Assembly (NCBI GenBank): GCA_032250585.1
Contig: JAVVFH010000004.1
Location: 1 to 39,410, forward strand
From: JAVVFH01 sp032250585
Lineage (GTDB): Bacteria; Pseudomonadota; Gammaproteobacteria; Xanthomonadales; SZUA-36
DNA: 39,410 nucleotides
Direction of reading: 5' to 3'
A program made the translations under genes and the position numbers. Positions 21,978-29,956 of the stretch are shown here, in pieces. The first letter of the stretch is position 1; every line of letters starts with the position of its first letter. The notes under the pieces are model-generated. The model was not told the origin of the DNA and ran no database searches. It saw nothing but the letters and a program-made list of their open reading frames with translations.

Positions 21978-22658
21978 GTGGGCAGCATCTTGCTATTCCT
22001 GGCCTGGCAATTGTCCAGCGCGCGCGTGGAGCCCGGCGCCGACGAGTTGCGCGACCAGGTCGGGTTTCTCTCCGACGAAGTGGCGGCGCTTTCCCTGCGG
22101 CTGGAGCGCGCTCAGGCCAGGAGCACCGTGCTCCAGCGCGAAGTCGATGTCGTTCGCCGGGCCAACCGCATTCTTCGCGACCAGGAAAGCGCCCGGCAGG
22201 CTGAACTCGGTCGTCTGCAGGGCGAACTCGACTTTTACCGCAGGCTGGTCGGCACCGGCGGTTCCCAGCCCGGGCTGGCCGTCTACGAGGCCGAAATCCT
22301 GCCGACCGAATCCAGCCAGGTGTTCCAGTTCGTACTGACCCTCACCCAGAACACCCGGCGCGCGTCGATCATCAGCGGCGAACTGCAGCTGGAGATCGAG
22401 GGCACTCTCGACGACCAGCCACTGGCACTCGATTGGGAACGCCTGCGCCAGACCGCAGCATCGGAGACTCGCTTCCGGTTCAAGTATTTTCAACAGGTCG
22501 AGGGCTTTCTGAGCCTGCCGGCCGGCTTCAGCCCCCTGCGGGTGCGGGTCACGCTGCACAGGGCCGACAGCAAAGAACCCATCCGGCAAGAGTATCGCTG
22601 GAAAGACCTGCTCGCAAACCCACAATCCGCGCCCGGCCCCGCCCCGGACCGGGATTGA
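21978..22658 (+). CDS. Membrane-anchored coiled-coil protein (DUF6776-like), start uncertain
   Basis: From GTG 21978 it is 226 residues. The reading frame is open from 21891 and encodes a hydrophobic helix (AALLTIVVGSILLFLAWQL) that the GTG start would cut in half. The real start is therefore probably further upstream, yet no ATG, GTG or TTG exists there. An ATC at 21903 follows AGGAAG at good spacing and could be a rare start; a frame error in the sequence is the alternative. After the anchor come a coiled coil (about residues 20-95, ending LQGELDFYRRLVG) and a beta-rich domain with VFQFVLTLTQNTRRASIISGEL and FRFKYFQQVEGFLSLPAGFSP. These phrases fit the DUF6776 family of envelope proteins next to erpA-type genes. 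The function is unknown. Confidence 0.75.
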   Translation: MGSILLFLAWQLSSARVEPGADELRDQVGFLSDEVAALSLRLERAQARSTVLQREVDVVRRANRILRDQESARQAELGRLQGELDFYRRLVGTGGSQPGLAVYEAEILPTESSQVFQFVLTLTQNTRRASIISGELQLEIEGTLDDQPLALDWERLRQTAASETRFRFKYFQQVEGFLSLPAGFSPLRVRVTLHRADSKEPIRQEYRWKDLLANPQSAPGPAPDRD

Positions 22659-22718
22659 TTTACGGAACCTCAAGCGCCATAGTGGTCGAAGACGCAGACA
22701 TTCAACAAACAGACGCTC

Positions 22719-23090
22719 ATGGAAAACACGATTCAAATTCAAAGCGACGGCGCCAATCCGATGCCGGGCATCGTTTTCACCGACGCCGCCGCGCGCAAAG
22801 TCCAGCAATTGATCCTCGAGGAGCACAACCCGGAGCTGAAGCTCCGCGTGTACATCAGCGGCGGCGGCTGCTCAGGCTTCCAGTACGGATTTTCCTTCGA
22901 CGAGGAGCAGGCGGACGACGACATCGCGATCGAGAACGACGGCGTCATTTTGCTGGTCGACCCGCTGAGTTTCCAGTACCTGATGGGCGCCGAGGTCGAT
23001 TACTCGGAAAGCCTGCAGGGCGCCCAGTTCGTCATCCATAATCCGAACGCCAGCACCACCTGCGGCTGCGGCTCGTCATTCAGCATCTGA
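22719..23090 (+). CDS. erpA: Iron-sulfur cluster insertion protein ErpA
   Basis: A 123-residue A-type Fe-S carrier. Cys51 in SGGGCSGFQYGF and the C-terminal Cys115/Cys117 in TTCGCGSSF are the three cluster ligands. GIVFTDAAARKVQQLILEE and FLxDP-type VDPLSFQYLMGAEVDY fit ErpA, which passes 4Fe-4S clusters to apo-enzymes of isoprenoid synthesis and respiration. The start at 22719 is the only ATG in the right place; the region before it lacks a purine-rich ribosome site. The preceding 60 bp after the membrane protein gene contain no terminator. Several Fe-S enzymes lie further on in the window, but there is no direct link. Confidence 0.95.
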   Translation: MENTIQIQSDGANPMPGIVFTDAAARKVQQLILEEHNPELKLRVYISGGGCSGFQYGFSFDEEQADDDIAIENDGVILLVDPLSFQYLMGAEVDYSESLQGAQFVIHNPNASTTCGCGSSFSI

Positions 23091-23134
23091 TCACCGACCG
23101 TTTCACACGATCGCACCGTAACGCCCTGACCTCG

Positions 23135-24091
23135 GTGCGGCTGGACCGCCTGGATTCACTCCGCGACGACGAAGCCTGGCTGGCGCAAACCCTCGATTCA
23201 CCGGCTGCGCGCTTCGTTCCGCTGTGGCGCAGCCGCAATCTGCTGGCATCAGGCGACAACGGCGAAGTAGCGGTTTACCTCGAGCCCGGCGAGCTGGACC
23301 GTCTCGATTCGGTTCAGCCGCCCACACTGCTCGGCACAGATGGCAAACGTTTTTTCTTCGCGGTATCCATCAACGATGCGCAGCGCGAGACCATTCTCTC
23401 GCAGCGCCCGCAAGCACGCTTCGTCGATCTGCGTCGTGCTTCGATGAACATGGATGCAAAACACGCAGGTGTGCTCGCCTACGCGAAGGCCCTGCATTAC
23501 TGGCAGCACCGGCACGGTTTCTGCGGAGCCTGCGGCAGCCCCAACCTGCTGAGGTCGTCGGGTCACAAGCTGGTCTGCAGCAACGACGAGTGCGCGCGCC
23601 AAACCTTTCCCCGTATCGATCCGGCCATCATCGTACTGGTGACTCACGGCGACGCCTGCCTGCTGGGCCACAATGCGGCCTGGCCAGCGAAACGCTATTC
23701 CACGCTGGCCGGCTTCGTCGAGCCGGGCGAAAGCCTGGAAGACGCCGTCGTCCGCGAAGTATACGAGGAGGCGCGCGTGCGGCTGACCGGCATGCGATAC
23801 GTGTCGTCCCAGCCCTGGCCGTTTCCGGCTTCGGCCATGTGCGGCTTTTACGCGGAGGCGGAAAATCGCGACTGCGAGTCCACCGACGAGATGGAAGAAG
23901 TGCTCTGGCTGAACGTGGACGAACTGAAATCCGCCATCCTCGACGGCTCGGTGCGTCTGCCGCCGCCGGTCTCCATCGCCTTTCAGCTGATCGCCGACTG
24001 GTACCGCGGCCGCAGCGGAGGCGCCCTGGAAGACGTGGTGGCCGAAGCGAAAGAACGCGCTGGCGCCAAAGTGCTGACTTTCCGCGACTGA
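23135..24091 (+). CDS. nudC: NAD(+)/NADH pyrophosphatase NudC (RNA deNADding enzyme family)
   Basis: A 318-residue Nudix protein. The zinc ribbon has Cys130, Cys133, Cys148 and Cys153 (GFCGACGS...LVCSNDECARQ). PRIDPAIIVLV, LAGFVEPGESLEDAVVREVY (191-210) plus EEARV, and SSQPWPFPASAMCGF follow; SQPWPFP is the NudC signature. The Nudix box departs from consensus: where REUxEExGU needs Gly, position 214 is Arg (EEARV). The catalytic glutamates are intact. NudC splits NADH and removes NAD caps from RNA. The start is GTG 23135 without a ribosome site. The frame is open upstream to about 23090, so a non-standard earlier start is possible, and the N-terminal LDRLDSLRDDEAWL matches the family only from near this point. 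Confidence 0.93.
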   Translation: MRLDRLDSLRDDEAWLAQTLDSPAARFVPLWRSRNLLASGDNGEVAVYLEPGELDRLDSVQPPTLLGTDGKRFFFAVSINDAQRETILSQRPQARFVDLRRASMNMDAKHAGVLAYAKALHYWQHRHGFCGACGSPNLLRSSGHKLVCSNDECARQTFPRIDPAIIVLVTHGDACLLGHNAAWPAKRYSTLAGFVEPGESLEDAVVREVYEEARVRLTGMRYVSSQPWPFPASAMCGFYAEAENRDCESTDEMEEVLWLNVDELKSAILDGSVRLPPPVSIAFQLIADWYRGRSGGALEDVVAEAKERAGAKVLTFRD

Positions 24092-24228
24092 TTCCGGTAC
24101 CGGCTCGGTCGGAAGAGCGCCTATCGGGGCCCGCCACCCGCACTCTTATCTTTCCTGTAATCAGGACCTGCGTTTGGTAGAATCGATCCGACGATCCCAT
24201 TCGATCGACCAGCGGGAAGCAACACGCA

Positions 24229-25110
24229 ATGACCATCATCGCAATCCTCCTCGCCTTCGCCCTGTGTCATTTCGTACGCGAACTGGGCCGCCTGCGCAAA
24301 AGCGCCTGGCTGGCATCGTGGGTCGATTTCAGCAACGAGGCCTTCGGCAAACTGCCAGGCTGGGCCGACCTGCTCGGCTACCTGGTGATTGCCGCCGTGC
24401 CCCTGCTGGTACTGGTGCTGGTCAACGCCCTGTTCCTTTCGGTGCTCGACTCGATGGGCGGGTTCCTGCTCGCGCTGCTGGTTCTCATCTATTCGTTCGG
24501 GCCGCGGGATCTCGACACGGACGTTGCCGCAGTCACCGAGGCGGGCGATGGAGCCGAGCGCCGCGAAGCGCTCGAGTCCTTGCTGGGCCAACCGGTGCCC
24601 GAAGATGAAAAAGCCTGCCAGGCCGCTTCGGTGGAGTCGGTGTTCCGCCAGGCGTTGCGCCGCTGGTTCGGCGTGATCCTCTGGTTTGCCGTGCTCGGTA
24701 TCGTCGGGGCTTTCCTGTATCGAATGGTGGATTGGCTGGTCAAGGGCGATTACTCGCTGACGCCCGCCCAACGGGGTTTGTTTCGCCGCACTCAGCAGGT
24801 CATGGACTGGCCCGCCGCCCAGTTGATGACCCTGGGTCTGGCGATCGCCGCTGATTTCGATTCCGTCTTTTCCGCCTGGAAAAAATATCACGACGAGCAG
24901 GGCCACGGTCTGCTGGAAGGCGACAACGGCTTCCTGCTGGCCAGCGCACGCAGCATCGTGCTGACCGGCCACGCCGCGCGCGACGGCTACGCCGATCAGC
25001 TGGACGGTCCCATGGCCGCGCTGAGCCAGGCCATGGACCTGACCTGGCGGGTCCTGGGCGTCTGGATGACCGTGCTGGCGCTGCTGTTGCTGGTCGGCGT
25101 CATTTCCTGA
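24229..25110 (+). CDS. ampE: Regulatory signalling modulator protein AmpE
   Basis: A 293-residue inner-membrane protein of the AmpE/CobD-like family. The start MTIIAILLAFALCHF is followed by the polar WVDFSNEAFGKLPGWADL, helices at about 46-65 and 72-88, the long cytoplasmic loop YSFGPRDLDTDVAAV, LYRMVDWLV in the third helix region, LMTLGLAIAADFDSVFSAWK, and a final helix. YSFGPRDLD and FLYRMVDWLV are family landmarks. In enterobacteria AmpE is encoded with AmpD and affects beta-lactamase induction; its activity is unknown. No ampD is next to it here. btuF starts at the base after its stop codon. Upstream, TAGAAT at 24177-24182 could be a -10. Confidence 0.85.
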   Translation: MTIIAILLAFALCHFVRELGRLRKSAWLASWVDFSNEAFGKLPGWADLLGYLVIAAVPLLVLVLVNALFLSVLDSMGGFLLALLVLIYSFGPRDLDTDVAAVTEAGDGAERREALESLLGQPVPEDEKACQAASVESVFRQALRRWFGVILWFAVLGIVGAFLYRMVDWLVKGDYSLTPAQRGLFRRTQQVMDWPAAQLMTLGLAIAADFDSVFSAWKKYHDEQGHGLLEGDNGFLLASARSIVLTGHAARDGYADQLDGPMAALSQAMDLTWRVLGVWMTVLALLLLVGVIS

Positions 25111-26046
25111 GTGGGTTCCGCTTTCCGCCCTGACCGGCGAATCGCGTCGTTGCGGTGGCACGCCGGCTTACTTTGCGCCCTGCTGGCCGGCCCGCCAGTC
25201 CTGGTCGCAGACATCGAACTCACGCAAGCGGACGGCACCGCGCTGATCCTGCCCGCAGCCGCGCAAAGCCTGGTTACGCTCTCGCCACACCTGGCGGAAC
25301 TCGCCTTCGCGGCCGGCGCCGGGAAGCGGCTGCTCGCGACCGTCGAATACAGCGAATACCCGCCGACGGCGGCCGAACTGCTGCGCGTGGGCGACGCGTT
25401 CCGACTGGACGTCGAACGCATTGTGGCGCTGCGGCCAGACCTGGTGATCGCCTGGGAGTCGGGCAATCCACAAGCGGCGCTGGAACAACTCGAGCGGCTG
25501 GGCCTGAGGGTTTGGTACGTGGAAATTCGCGAGCCGGCGCAAATCGCCGCAGTCATCGATTCCATCGGCCGTGCAGTCGGCGATACGAGAGTTGCCGCGC
25601 AAGCGGCGGCCGTGCTGCGTACCCGGCTGCGCGCGCTTTCCGAACGCTATCGGGGCGCCCGTGAACTGCGCTACTTTTACCAGGTCGCTGCCAGACCCCT
25701 GTTCACCATCAACGGCGAACACCTGATCAGCAAGGGCCTGGCGCTGTGCGGTGGCGTGAATATTTTCGAAAGGGAGTCCGGACTGGCGTTCCCGGTAACG
25801 CACGAGGCCGTGATCGGCGCCGACCCGGAAGCGATCTTTGCACCTTCCCTGGACAACCAGGCCGCACCGCTTGACGAGTGGCTGAGCTGGCCCGGCATGC
25901 AGGCGGTTCGTAACGAAGCGCTGTTCCTGTTGCCTGCCGATGAAATCTCGCGCGCAACGCCGCGCTGGTTGGATTCGACCGAACAGGCCTGCAGCCTGAT
26001 GCAGGGTCTGCGCGAACGGAGCGACGATGGACAGCAGCCTGATTGA
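25111..26046 (+). CDS. btuF: Periplasmic cobalamin-binding protein BtuF-like
   Basis: A 311-residue class III substrate-binding protein. A signal-type segment (LRWHAGLLCALLAGPPVLVA) spans about residues 14-33. The first lobe contains VTLSPHLAELAFAAGAGKRLLATVEYSEYPPTA and VGDAFRLDVERIVALRPDLVIAWESG, and the long backbone helix AQIAAVIDSIGRAVGD connects to the second lobe with ALCGGVNIF and AVIGADPEAIFA. This fits BtuF, which delivers vitamin B12 to BtuCD. It begins with GTG directly after the ampE stop (TGAGTG). The C-terminus overlaps the DUF819 gene by 20 bp. No btuC or btuD is present in the window. The ligand is inferred from family resemblance. Confidence 0.85.
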   Translation: MGSAFRPDRRIASLRWHAGLLCALLAGPPVLVADIELTQADGTALILPAAAQSLVTLSPHLAELAFAAGAGKRLLATVEYSEYPPTAAELLRVGDAFRLDVERIVALRPDLVIAWESGNPQAALEQLERLGLRVWYVEIREPAQIAAVIDSIGRAVGDTRVAAQAAAVLRTRLRALSERYRGARELRYFYQVAARPLFTINGEHLISKGLALCGGVNIFERESGLAFPVTHEAVIGADPEAIFAPSLDNQAAPLDEWLSWPGMQAVRNEALFLLPADEISRATPRWLDSTEQACSLMQGLRERSDDGQQPD

Positions 26047-27247
26047 ATCACCGGTCGGCGTCATGGTGGCTTTGGTGGCCGTCGTCAGTTTCTGGTTCTG
26101 GCTGGAAAAGCGCAGCGGCTGGAAAATCTTCAATTTCCTGCCGCCGCTGATCTGGATTTACGCAACCCCCGTGCTGCTCTCGAACACCGGGGTAATCCCC
26201 TACCAGAACGCGGCCTATGATTTCCTGCGCACTTACGGCCTGCCGATCTTCATCTGCCTGATGCTGATCAAGGTCGACGTCGTCGGTGCGCTGCGCATCA
26301 TGGGCAAGGGCGTGTTCGTAATGATGATCGGCAGCGTCGGGGTGGTGCTCGGTGGCTTCCTCGCCTACGGCCTTGGTCAGGCCATCACCACTCCAGATGA
26401 TTTCTTTCTCCATTTCCCGCTGCCGAAAGACAGCTGGAAGGCCTTCGGCACCCTGTCCGGAAGCTGGATTGGCGGAACCGGCAACATGACGGCCGCCCAC
26501 GCTGCACTGGAAGGCACCAGCGAGCACATGACGATGGCCGCCGCCGCCGACCAGATGGTCTACCTGCTCTGGCTGCCGCTGCTGCTGGGCTCGCGCGCTT
26601 TCGCGGAACGCTTCAATCAATGGATGCGGGTGCCACCGGAACGTCTCGCCCTGATGGACGCGGCCGCCGAAAAGTTTCAGCTGACCGACCAGCCGCCAAC
26701 GATGACGCAGTTGCTTTACCTCGCGCTGGTGGCGCTGGGCTTCACCTGGATATCGCTGGCACTTTCCGCAATTCTGCCGCCGGTGGCCATCGCCGGGGCT
26801 ACGGTGATCAGCGCCAGCACCTGGCTGATCCTGCTGGTGACGACCCTCTCGTTACTGGCATCGACAACGCCGGTGCGCCGACTGCCGGCCGCGCACCCGA
26901 TCGCGATGGCCATCATTTATGTTTACGTGGCACGCATCGGGGCGACGATGGATCTGAGCAGCGCCAGCCTGGAAACGATGGGTGCCTTCATCCTGATGGC
27001 CTACGTCTGGATCGCAATCCACGGGGTTTTCATCCTGGCGGGCGCCTGGCTGTTCCGCGTCGACGTGCACACGCTGGCCATCGCTTCGGCGGCCAACATC
27101 GGCGGCGCGGCCTCCGCGCCGGTCGTGGCCGCCCATCACCGCGAATCGCTGGTTCCGGCCTCCATCCTGATGGCCATGATCGGCTATGCGCTAGGTAACT
27201 ACCTGGCCATCCTGACCGGCCGTCTGGGTCAACTGGTCGGCGGCTGA
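26027..27247 (+). CDS. DUF819 family membrane protein
   Basis: A 406-residue polytopic protein with about 11 hydrophobic segments. Conserved-looking phrases are WKIFNFLPPLIWIYATPVLL near the N-terminus, IKVDVVGALRIMGKGV, the polar membrane motif GTLSGSWIGGTGNMTAAHAA, AHPIAMAIIYVYVARIGATMDL and ASAANIGGAASAPVVAAHH. The last two pseudo-repeat motifs (GGTGNM and GGAASAP) resemble substrate-binding re-entrant loops of secondary transporters. This is the YjcL/DUF819 family, whose substrate is unknown. GGAGCGACG precedes the ATG, which lies inside btuF. That overlap suggests coordinated synthesis with btuF but does not prove a shared substrate. Confidence 0.88.
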   Translation: MDSSLIESPVGVMVALVAVVSFWFWLEKRSGWKIFNFLPPLIWIYATPVLLSNTGVIPYQNAAYDFLRTYGLPIFICLMLIKVDVVGALRIMGKGVFVMMIGSVGVVLGGFLAYGLGQAITTPDDFFLHFPLPKDSWKAFGTLSGSWIGGTGNMTAAHAALEGTSEHMTMAAAADQMVYLLWLPLLLGSRAFAERFNQWMRVPPERLALMDAAAEKFQLTDQPPTMTQLLYLALVALGFTWISLALSAILPPVAIAGATVISASTWLILLVTTLSLLASTTPVRRLPAAHPIAMAIIYVYVARIGATMDLSSASLETMGAFILMAYVWIAIHGVFILAGAWLFRVDVHTLAIASAANIGGAASAPVVAAHHRESLVPASILMAMIGYALGNYLAILTGRLGQLVGG

Positions 27248-27293
27248 TCCGTCCGCTGACGGTTAGCCCGAACAATGCGCCGGCCGGGTACGG

Positions 27294-27518
27294 TTGGTGC
27301 AATGTTCGAGTCAGTCCGGATTCGGCGTCCTTCTTTGGAGCATCGTCCGCCTGTTCCCCGCCGCGAGCCCCGGATCCCAAAAATCCCTTGTCGACCAGTT
27401 GGGTGAAAAGCGGTACAAAGCGATTTTCGTCCTGCTGATCGCCGGCGGTATCGTGTTCTGCACGATTTTTTTCTACGCGCATCCGCGGCTGTTCAAAACC
27501 GCGCCGCTTCCGGGCTAA
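27294..27518 (+). pseudogene. Truncated NnrU-like membrane protein remnant
   Basis: An open frame without ATG (TTG or GTG near 27294-27299) encodes GVLLWSIVRLFPAASPGSQK, SLVDQLGEKRYKAIFVLLIA and GGIVFCTIFFYAHP, then stops. This resembles the first two helices of NnrU-family proteins, where a helix is followed by H-L-F-P, a short basic loop, LxxRLGExxYKGLFAL and a second helix. Family members have about 190 residues; only about 70 remain. It is either the 5' remnant of a deleted nnrU-type gene or a short two-helix derivative. The Arg where most members have His in the first helix also suggests decay. It converges on tspO. Confidence 0.5.
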
Positions 27519-27581
27519 TTGAACCACCCGTAACAAAAAAAGATTCCTGGTGTTGGATTTCTTTTTGGACACCTTATCGGA

Positions 27582-28067
27582 TTACGCCGCGAAGCGGCCC
27601 AGCAGGCCGCCGTTGACGCTCCAAATGACGAGATTCAGCACCCAGGCGTACAAGGTCCAGGCGAGAAACGGCAGCATCAGGTAGGCCGCTTGCTTCGACG
27701 CACCGTGGAACGCGCGGATGCACAGAAGCGTAACGCCGATCAGCAGGCCCATCTCGGCCCAGGCCCAGCCGATTCGGTGCAGGCCGAAAAACAGAGCCAT
27801 CCAGATGAGCTGCAGCGCCAGCACGATGCCCCACCAGGCCAGCGCGCCCCTGCGCCGCTGGTGCCCCGTCTCCCAGACCTGCCAGGCGGCCAGCGCCGCC
27901 AGGACGTAGGTCACCGCCCATATCGGACCGTAAGCCCAGGCCGGCGGCGCCCAACCGGGTTTGTTCATATCGAAGTACCATAAGCCGGCCTCGAAGGCAG
28001 CGCCGATCGCGGCGACCAGAACGATCAGCGCCAGGAAAACAGCCAGAGAAATATGCTTGGCAATCAT
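27582..28067 (-). CDS. TspO/MBR family protein
   Basis: A 161-residue tryptophan-rich membrane protein with five hydrophobic segments. NKPGWAPPAWAYGPIWAVTY (about 34-53) is the WxPP signature loop. WQVWETGHQRRRGALAWW and LALQLIWMALFFGLHRIGWA follow, and the end is LYAWVLNLVIWSVNGG. TspO proteins bind tetrapyrroles and in several bacteria connect porphyrin level or oxygen to gene expression and stress. Here a tetrapyrrole gene fragment (hemJ) lies 6 kb away, but there is no operon link. GAGGGAATTGA precedes the ATG at good spacing. It is downstream of the aminotransferase gene on the same strand (78 bp). Confidence 0.88.
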   Translation of the reverse strand: MIAKHISLAVFLALIVLVAAIGAAFEAGLWYFDMNKPGWAPPAWAYGPIWAVTYVLAALAAWQVWETGHQRRRGALAWWGIVLALQLIWMALFFGLHRIGWAWAEMGLLIGVTLLCIRAFHGASKQAAYLMLPFLAWTLYAWVLNLVIWSVNGGLLGRFAA

Positions 28068-28145
28068 TCAATTCCCTCGTCTTTTGGTGGCCCGCTCACG
28101 ATGGGCCGAAAACCCGGGTCTCGCGGCTGCGATCGCGGCACCCGT

Positions 28146-29432
28146 TCATGCGCACAGCGCCGCTTCGAGCCGATCGACCAGCAGATCGGCATTTTCGCGT
28201 GAGAACACCAGCGGCGGACGGATTTTGATCACGTTGTCGAAGGGGCCGCTGGTACCCAGCAATACGCCCTCGCGGCGCAGGAATTCGCGGATCCGGCGAG
28301 CCTCGGCCGGCCAGGGATCCCGCGATTGCGCGTTTTTCACGATGTCCAGGCCGTAGAACAGGCCTTTGCCACGGACGTCGCCCATGCATTCGTGCCTGCC
28401 GGCCAGGGCGCGCAATTCGGAGGCCAGGCTTGCGCCGACATCGTGGACATTCTGCAAAATGCTTTCGCTTTCGACCACGTCCAGCACTGCCAGCCCCACC
28501 GCGGCCGACACCGGGTTGCCGCCGAAGGTGTTGAAGTAATGAAATTTCTTCGCAAAGGCTGCGGCGATCGCGGACGTCGTCACAACCACGGCCAACGGGT
28601 GTCCGTTGCCGATCGGCTTGCCCATGGTCACGACGTCCGGGACCACGCCGGAATCCTGGAAGCCCCAGGTGTGATCGCCCAGCCGACACAGACCGGACTG
28701 CACTTCGTCGGCCACCACGAGTCCGCCGGCGGCGCGCACTTGTGTATAAACGCCCGCGAGATACCCCGCCGGAGCGGTCAGCACACCGTCCGACGAAAAA
28801 ATACCATCGTTGATGAACATCGCCGGCCGGACGCCGCGCTCGGCCAGCAACGCGATGCCTGTACCGGCCCGTGCGGCGAACTTCGCACCCAGGTCCGGGT
28901 CGCCGTACTGATAAGAGCCGCGATACGGGTCTGGCGGCTCGATCGCCGCCAGGTAGTCGGGGCGTTCCTGTGCGGGATATTCCTCGGTCGACAATTCAGT
29001 GACCACCATCGAATTGCCATGGTAGGCATTCTCCGACACGATCGCACCCCGGTTGCCGGTCACTGTGCGCGCGATTCGAAACGCCAGGTCATTGGCCTCC
29101 GTGCCGGTGCAAACGAACATGCAGACATCCAGGCCTTCGGGCAGGGTAGCGCCCAGGCGCTCGGCGTAATGGACCACGTGTTCGTGCAGATAGCGAGTGT
29201 GGGTGTTCAGCGTGGAGGCTTGCCGGCACAGCGCCTCGACGACGCGCGGATGGCAATGCCCGACGGCCGCGACGTTGTTGTAGCAGTCAAGGTACGGACG
29301 GCCGGATGCGTCGAAAAGCCAGACGCCCTCGCCGCGCACCAGGTGCACCGGATCGTCGTAAAACAGATGACAGGCGGGGCCCAGCGCGCGCAGGCGACGC
29401 TGCAACAAGTCTTCGGTGTTTGCTTTCGTCAC
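28146..29432 (-). CDS. Class III PLP aminotransferase, AGXT2L/phospho-lyase-like branch
   Basis: A 428-residue fold-type I PLP enzyme. TGTEAND (109-115) binds the cofactor phosphate, ADEVQ (241-245) carries the Asp that contacts the pyridine nitrogen, and Lys272 in TMGKPIGNGHPLAVV forms the Schiff base. The context phrases NNVAAVGHCHPRVVEAL, YFNTFGGNPVSAAVGLAVLD, GDVRGKGLFYGLDIVK and IKIRPPLVFSRENAD resemble the branch holding alanine-glyoxylate aminotransferase 2-like proteins and the ethanolamine-phosphate / phosphohydroxylysine phospho-lyases. I cannot tell transaminase from lyase. I place the start at GTG 29432, since the conserved sequence begins there; GGGGAG lies rather far upstream. 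The open frame extends 42 codons further without homology and would collide with the divergent gene. Confidence 0.82.
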   Translation of the reverse strand: MTKANTEDLLQRRLRALGPACHLFYDDPVHLVRGEGVWLFDASGRPYLDCYNNVAAVGHCHPRVVEALCRQASTLNTHTRYLHEHVVHYAERLGATLPEGLDVCMFVCTGTEANDLAFRIARTVTGNRGAIVSENAYHGNSMVVTELSTEEYPAQERPDYLAAIEPPDPYRGSYQYGDPDLGAKFAARAGTGIALLAERGVRPAMFINDGIFSSDGVLTAPAGYLAGVYTQVRAAGGLVVADEVQSGLCRLGDHTWGFQDSGVVPDVVTMGKPIGNGHPLAVVVTTSAIAAAFAKKFHYFNTFGGNPVSAAVGLAVLDVVESESILQNVHDVGASLASELRALAGRHECMGDVRGKGLFYGLDIVKNAQSRDPWPAEARRIREFLRREGVLLGTSGPFDNVIKIRPPLVFSRENADLLVDRLEAALCA

Positions 29433-29551
29433 CGCACAGAATTCTCCCCGCAAAGCCCCCGGAAAGCAATCGCCGGCCGCGCTGTGCGTGCAGTGCCGAT
29501 CACTGTCTGGCAAAATCCCTACCGTATTGTTTTCAAAACAGAGGTGCTGCA

Positions 29552-29821
29552 ATGGCATACGAATGGCACGACTTCTTTGGCAATGCGGGCCTGGTGCTCA
29601 TTGTCGGCACGTACCTGCTGCTGCAACTCGGTAAAATGACCAGCGACCACCTTTCCTACAGCGTGCTCAACGGCCTGGGCGCTTTATTCATAATGATTTC
29701 CCTTTATGTGGATTTCAATTTGTCTGCGTTCATACTCGAGGCATTCTGGATACTGTTCAGCCTGATCGGGATTTGGCGTGTCGTCGCGGCGCGGTCTGTG
29801 CAACAACCTGAAACCGGCTGA
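29552..29821 (+). CDS. Small integral membrane protein (CBU_0592-like family)
   Basis: An 89-residue protein with three hydrophobic stretches (about 11-27, 37-53 and 56-78). Start MAYEWHDFFGNAGLVLIVGT, then YLLLQLGKM, YSVLNGLGALFIMISLYVDF, and NLSAFILEAFWILFSLIGIW at the end. This pattern fits the small CBU_0592-type membrane family that resembles half of a PQ-loop protein; the function is unknown. GAGGTG lies six bases before the ATG. A 13-base palindrome TGTTTTCAAAACA (29528-29540) just upstream may be an operator. It is divergent from the aminotransferase gene and 135 bp before the rubrerythrin gene. Confidence 0.75.
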   Translation: MAYEWHDFFGNAGLVLIVGTYLLLQLGKMTSDHLSYSVLNGLGALFIMISLYVDFNLSAFILEAFWILFSLIGIWRVVAARSVQQPETG

Positions 29822-29849
29822 CCCGAATATCAAGCCGGCACCGGCAGTC

Positions 29850-29886
29850 ATTGAATTGCCCTATCGGACTTATTGCTTAATTCAAT
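29850..29886. promoter_or_regulatory. Inverted repeat ATTGAATT-N21-AATTCAAT upstream of rubrerythrin
   Basis: Perfect 8-bp arms at 29850-29857 and 29879-29886. They lie just upstream of, and partly over, a possible -35 (TTTCAC near 29886) that pairs with TATGCT about 18 bp downstream. The site is 70 bp before the rubrerythrin start and could bind a redox or iron regulator; which one cannot be read from the sequence. Confidence 0.45.
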
Positions 29887-29956
29887 TTCACCTGCGTTTC
29901 AGCAATGCCTATGCTAACGGAGAGCTAAAACCACTCACTCTGGAGGAATTATCACC

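Noticed and set aside
27525..27580. A-run / T-run inverted repeat between the NnrU-like remnant and tspO as a bidirectional terminator
   Set aside because: The possible stem is short and AT-only, with GGTGT/ACACC as the only GC pairs; too weak to call.
28326..29639. 437-codon frame opposite the class III aminotransferase
   Set aside because: No recognisable domain, and the antisense strand has all PLP-enzyme motifs with proper start and stop.
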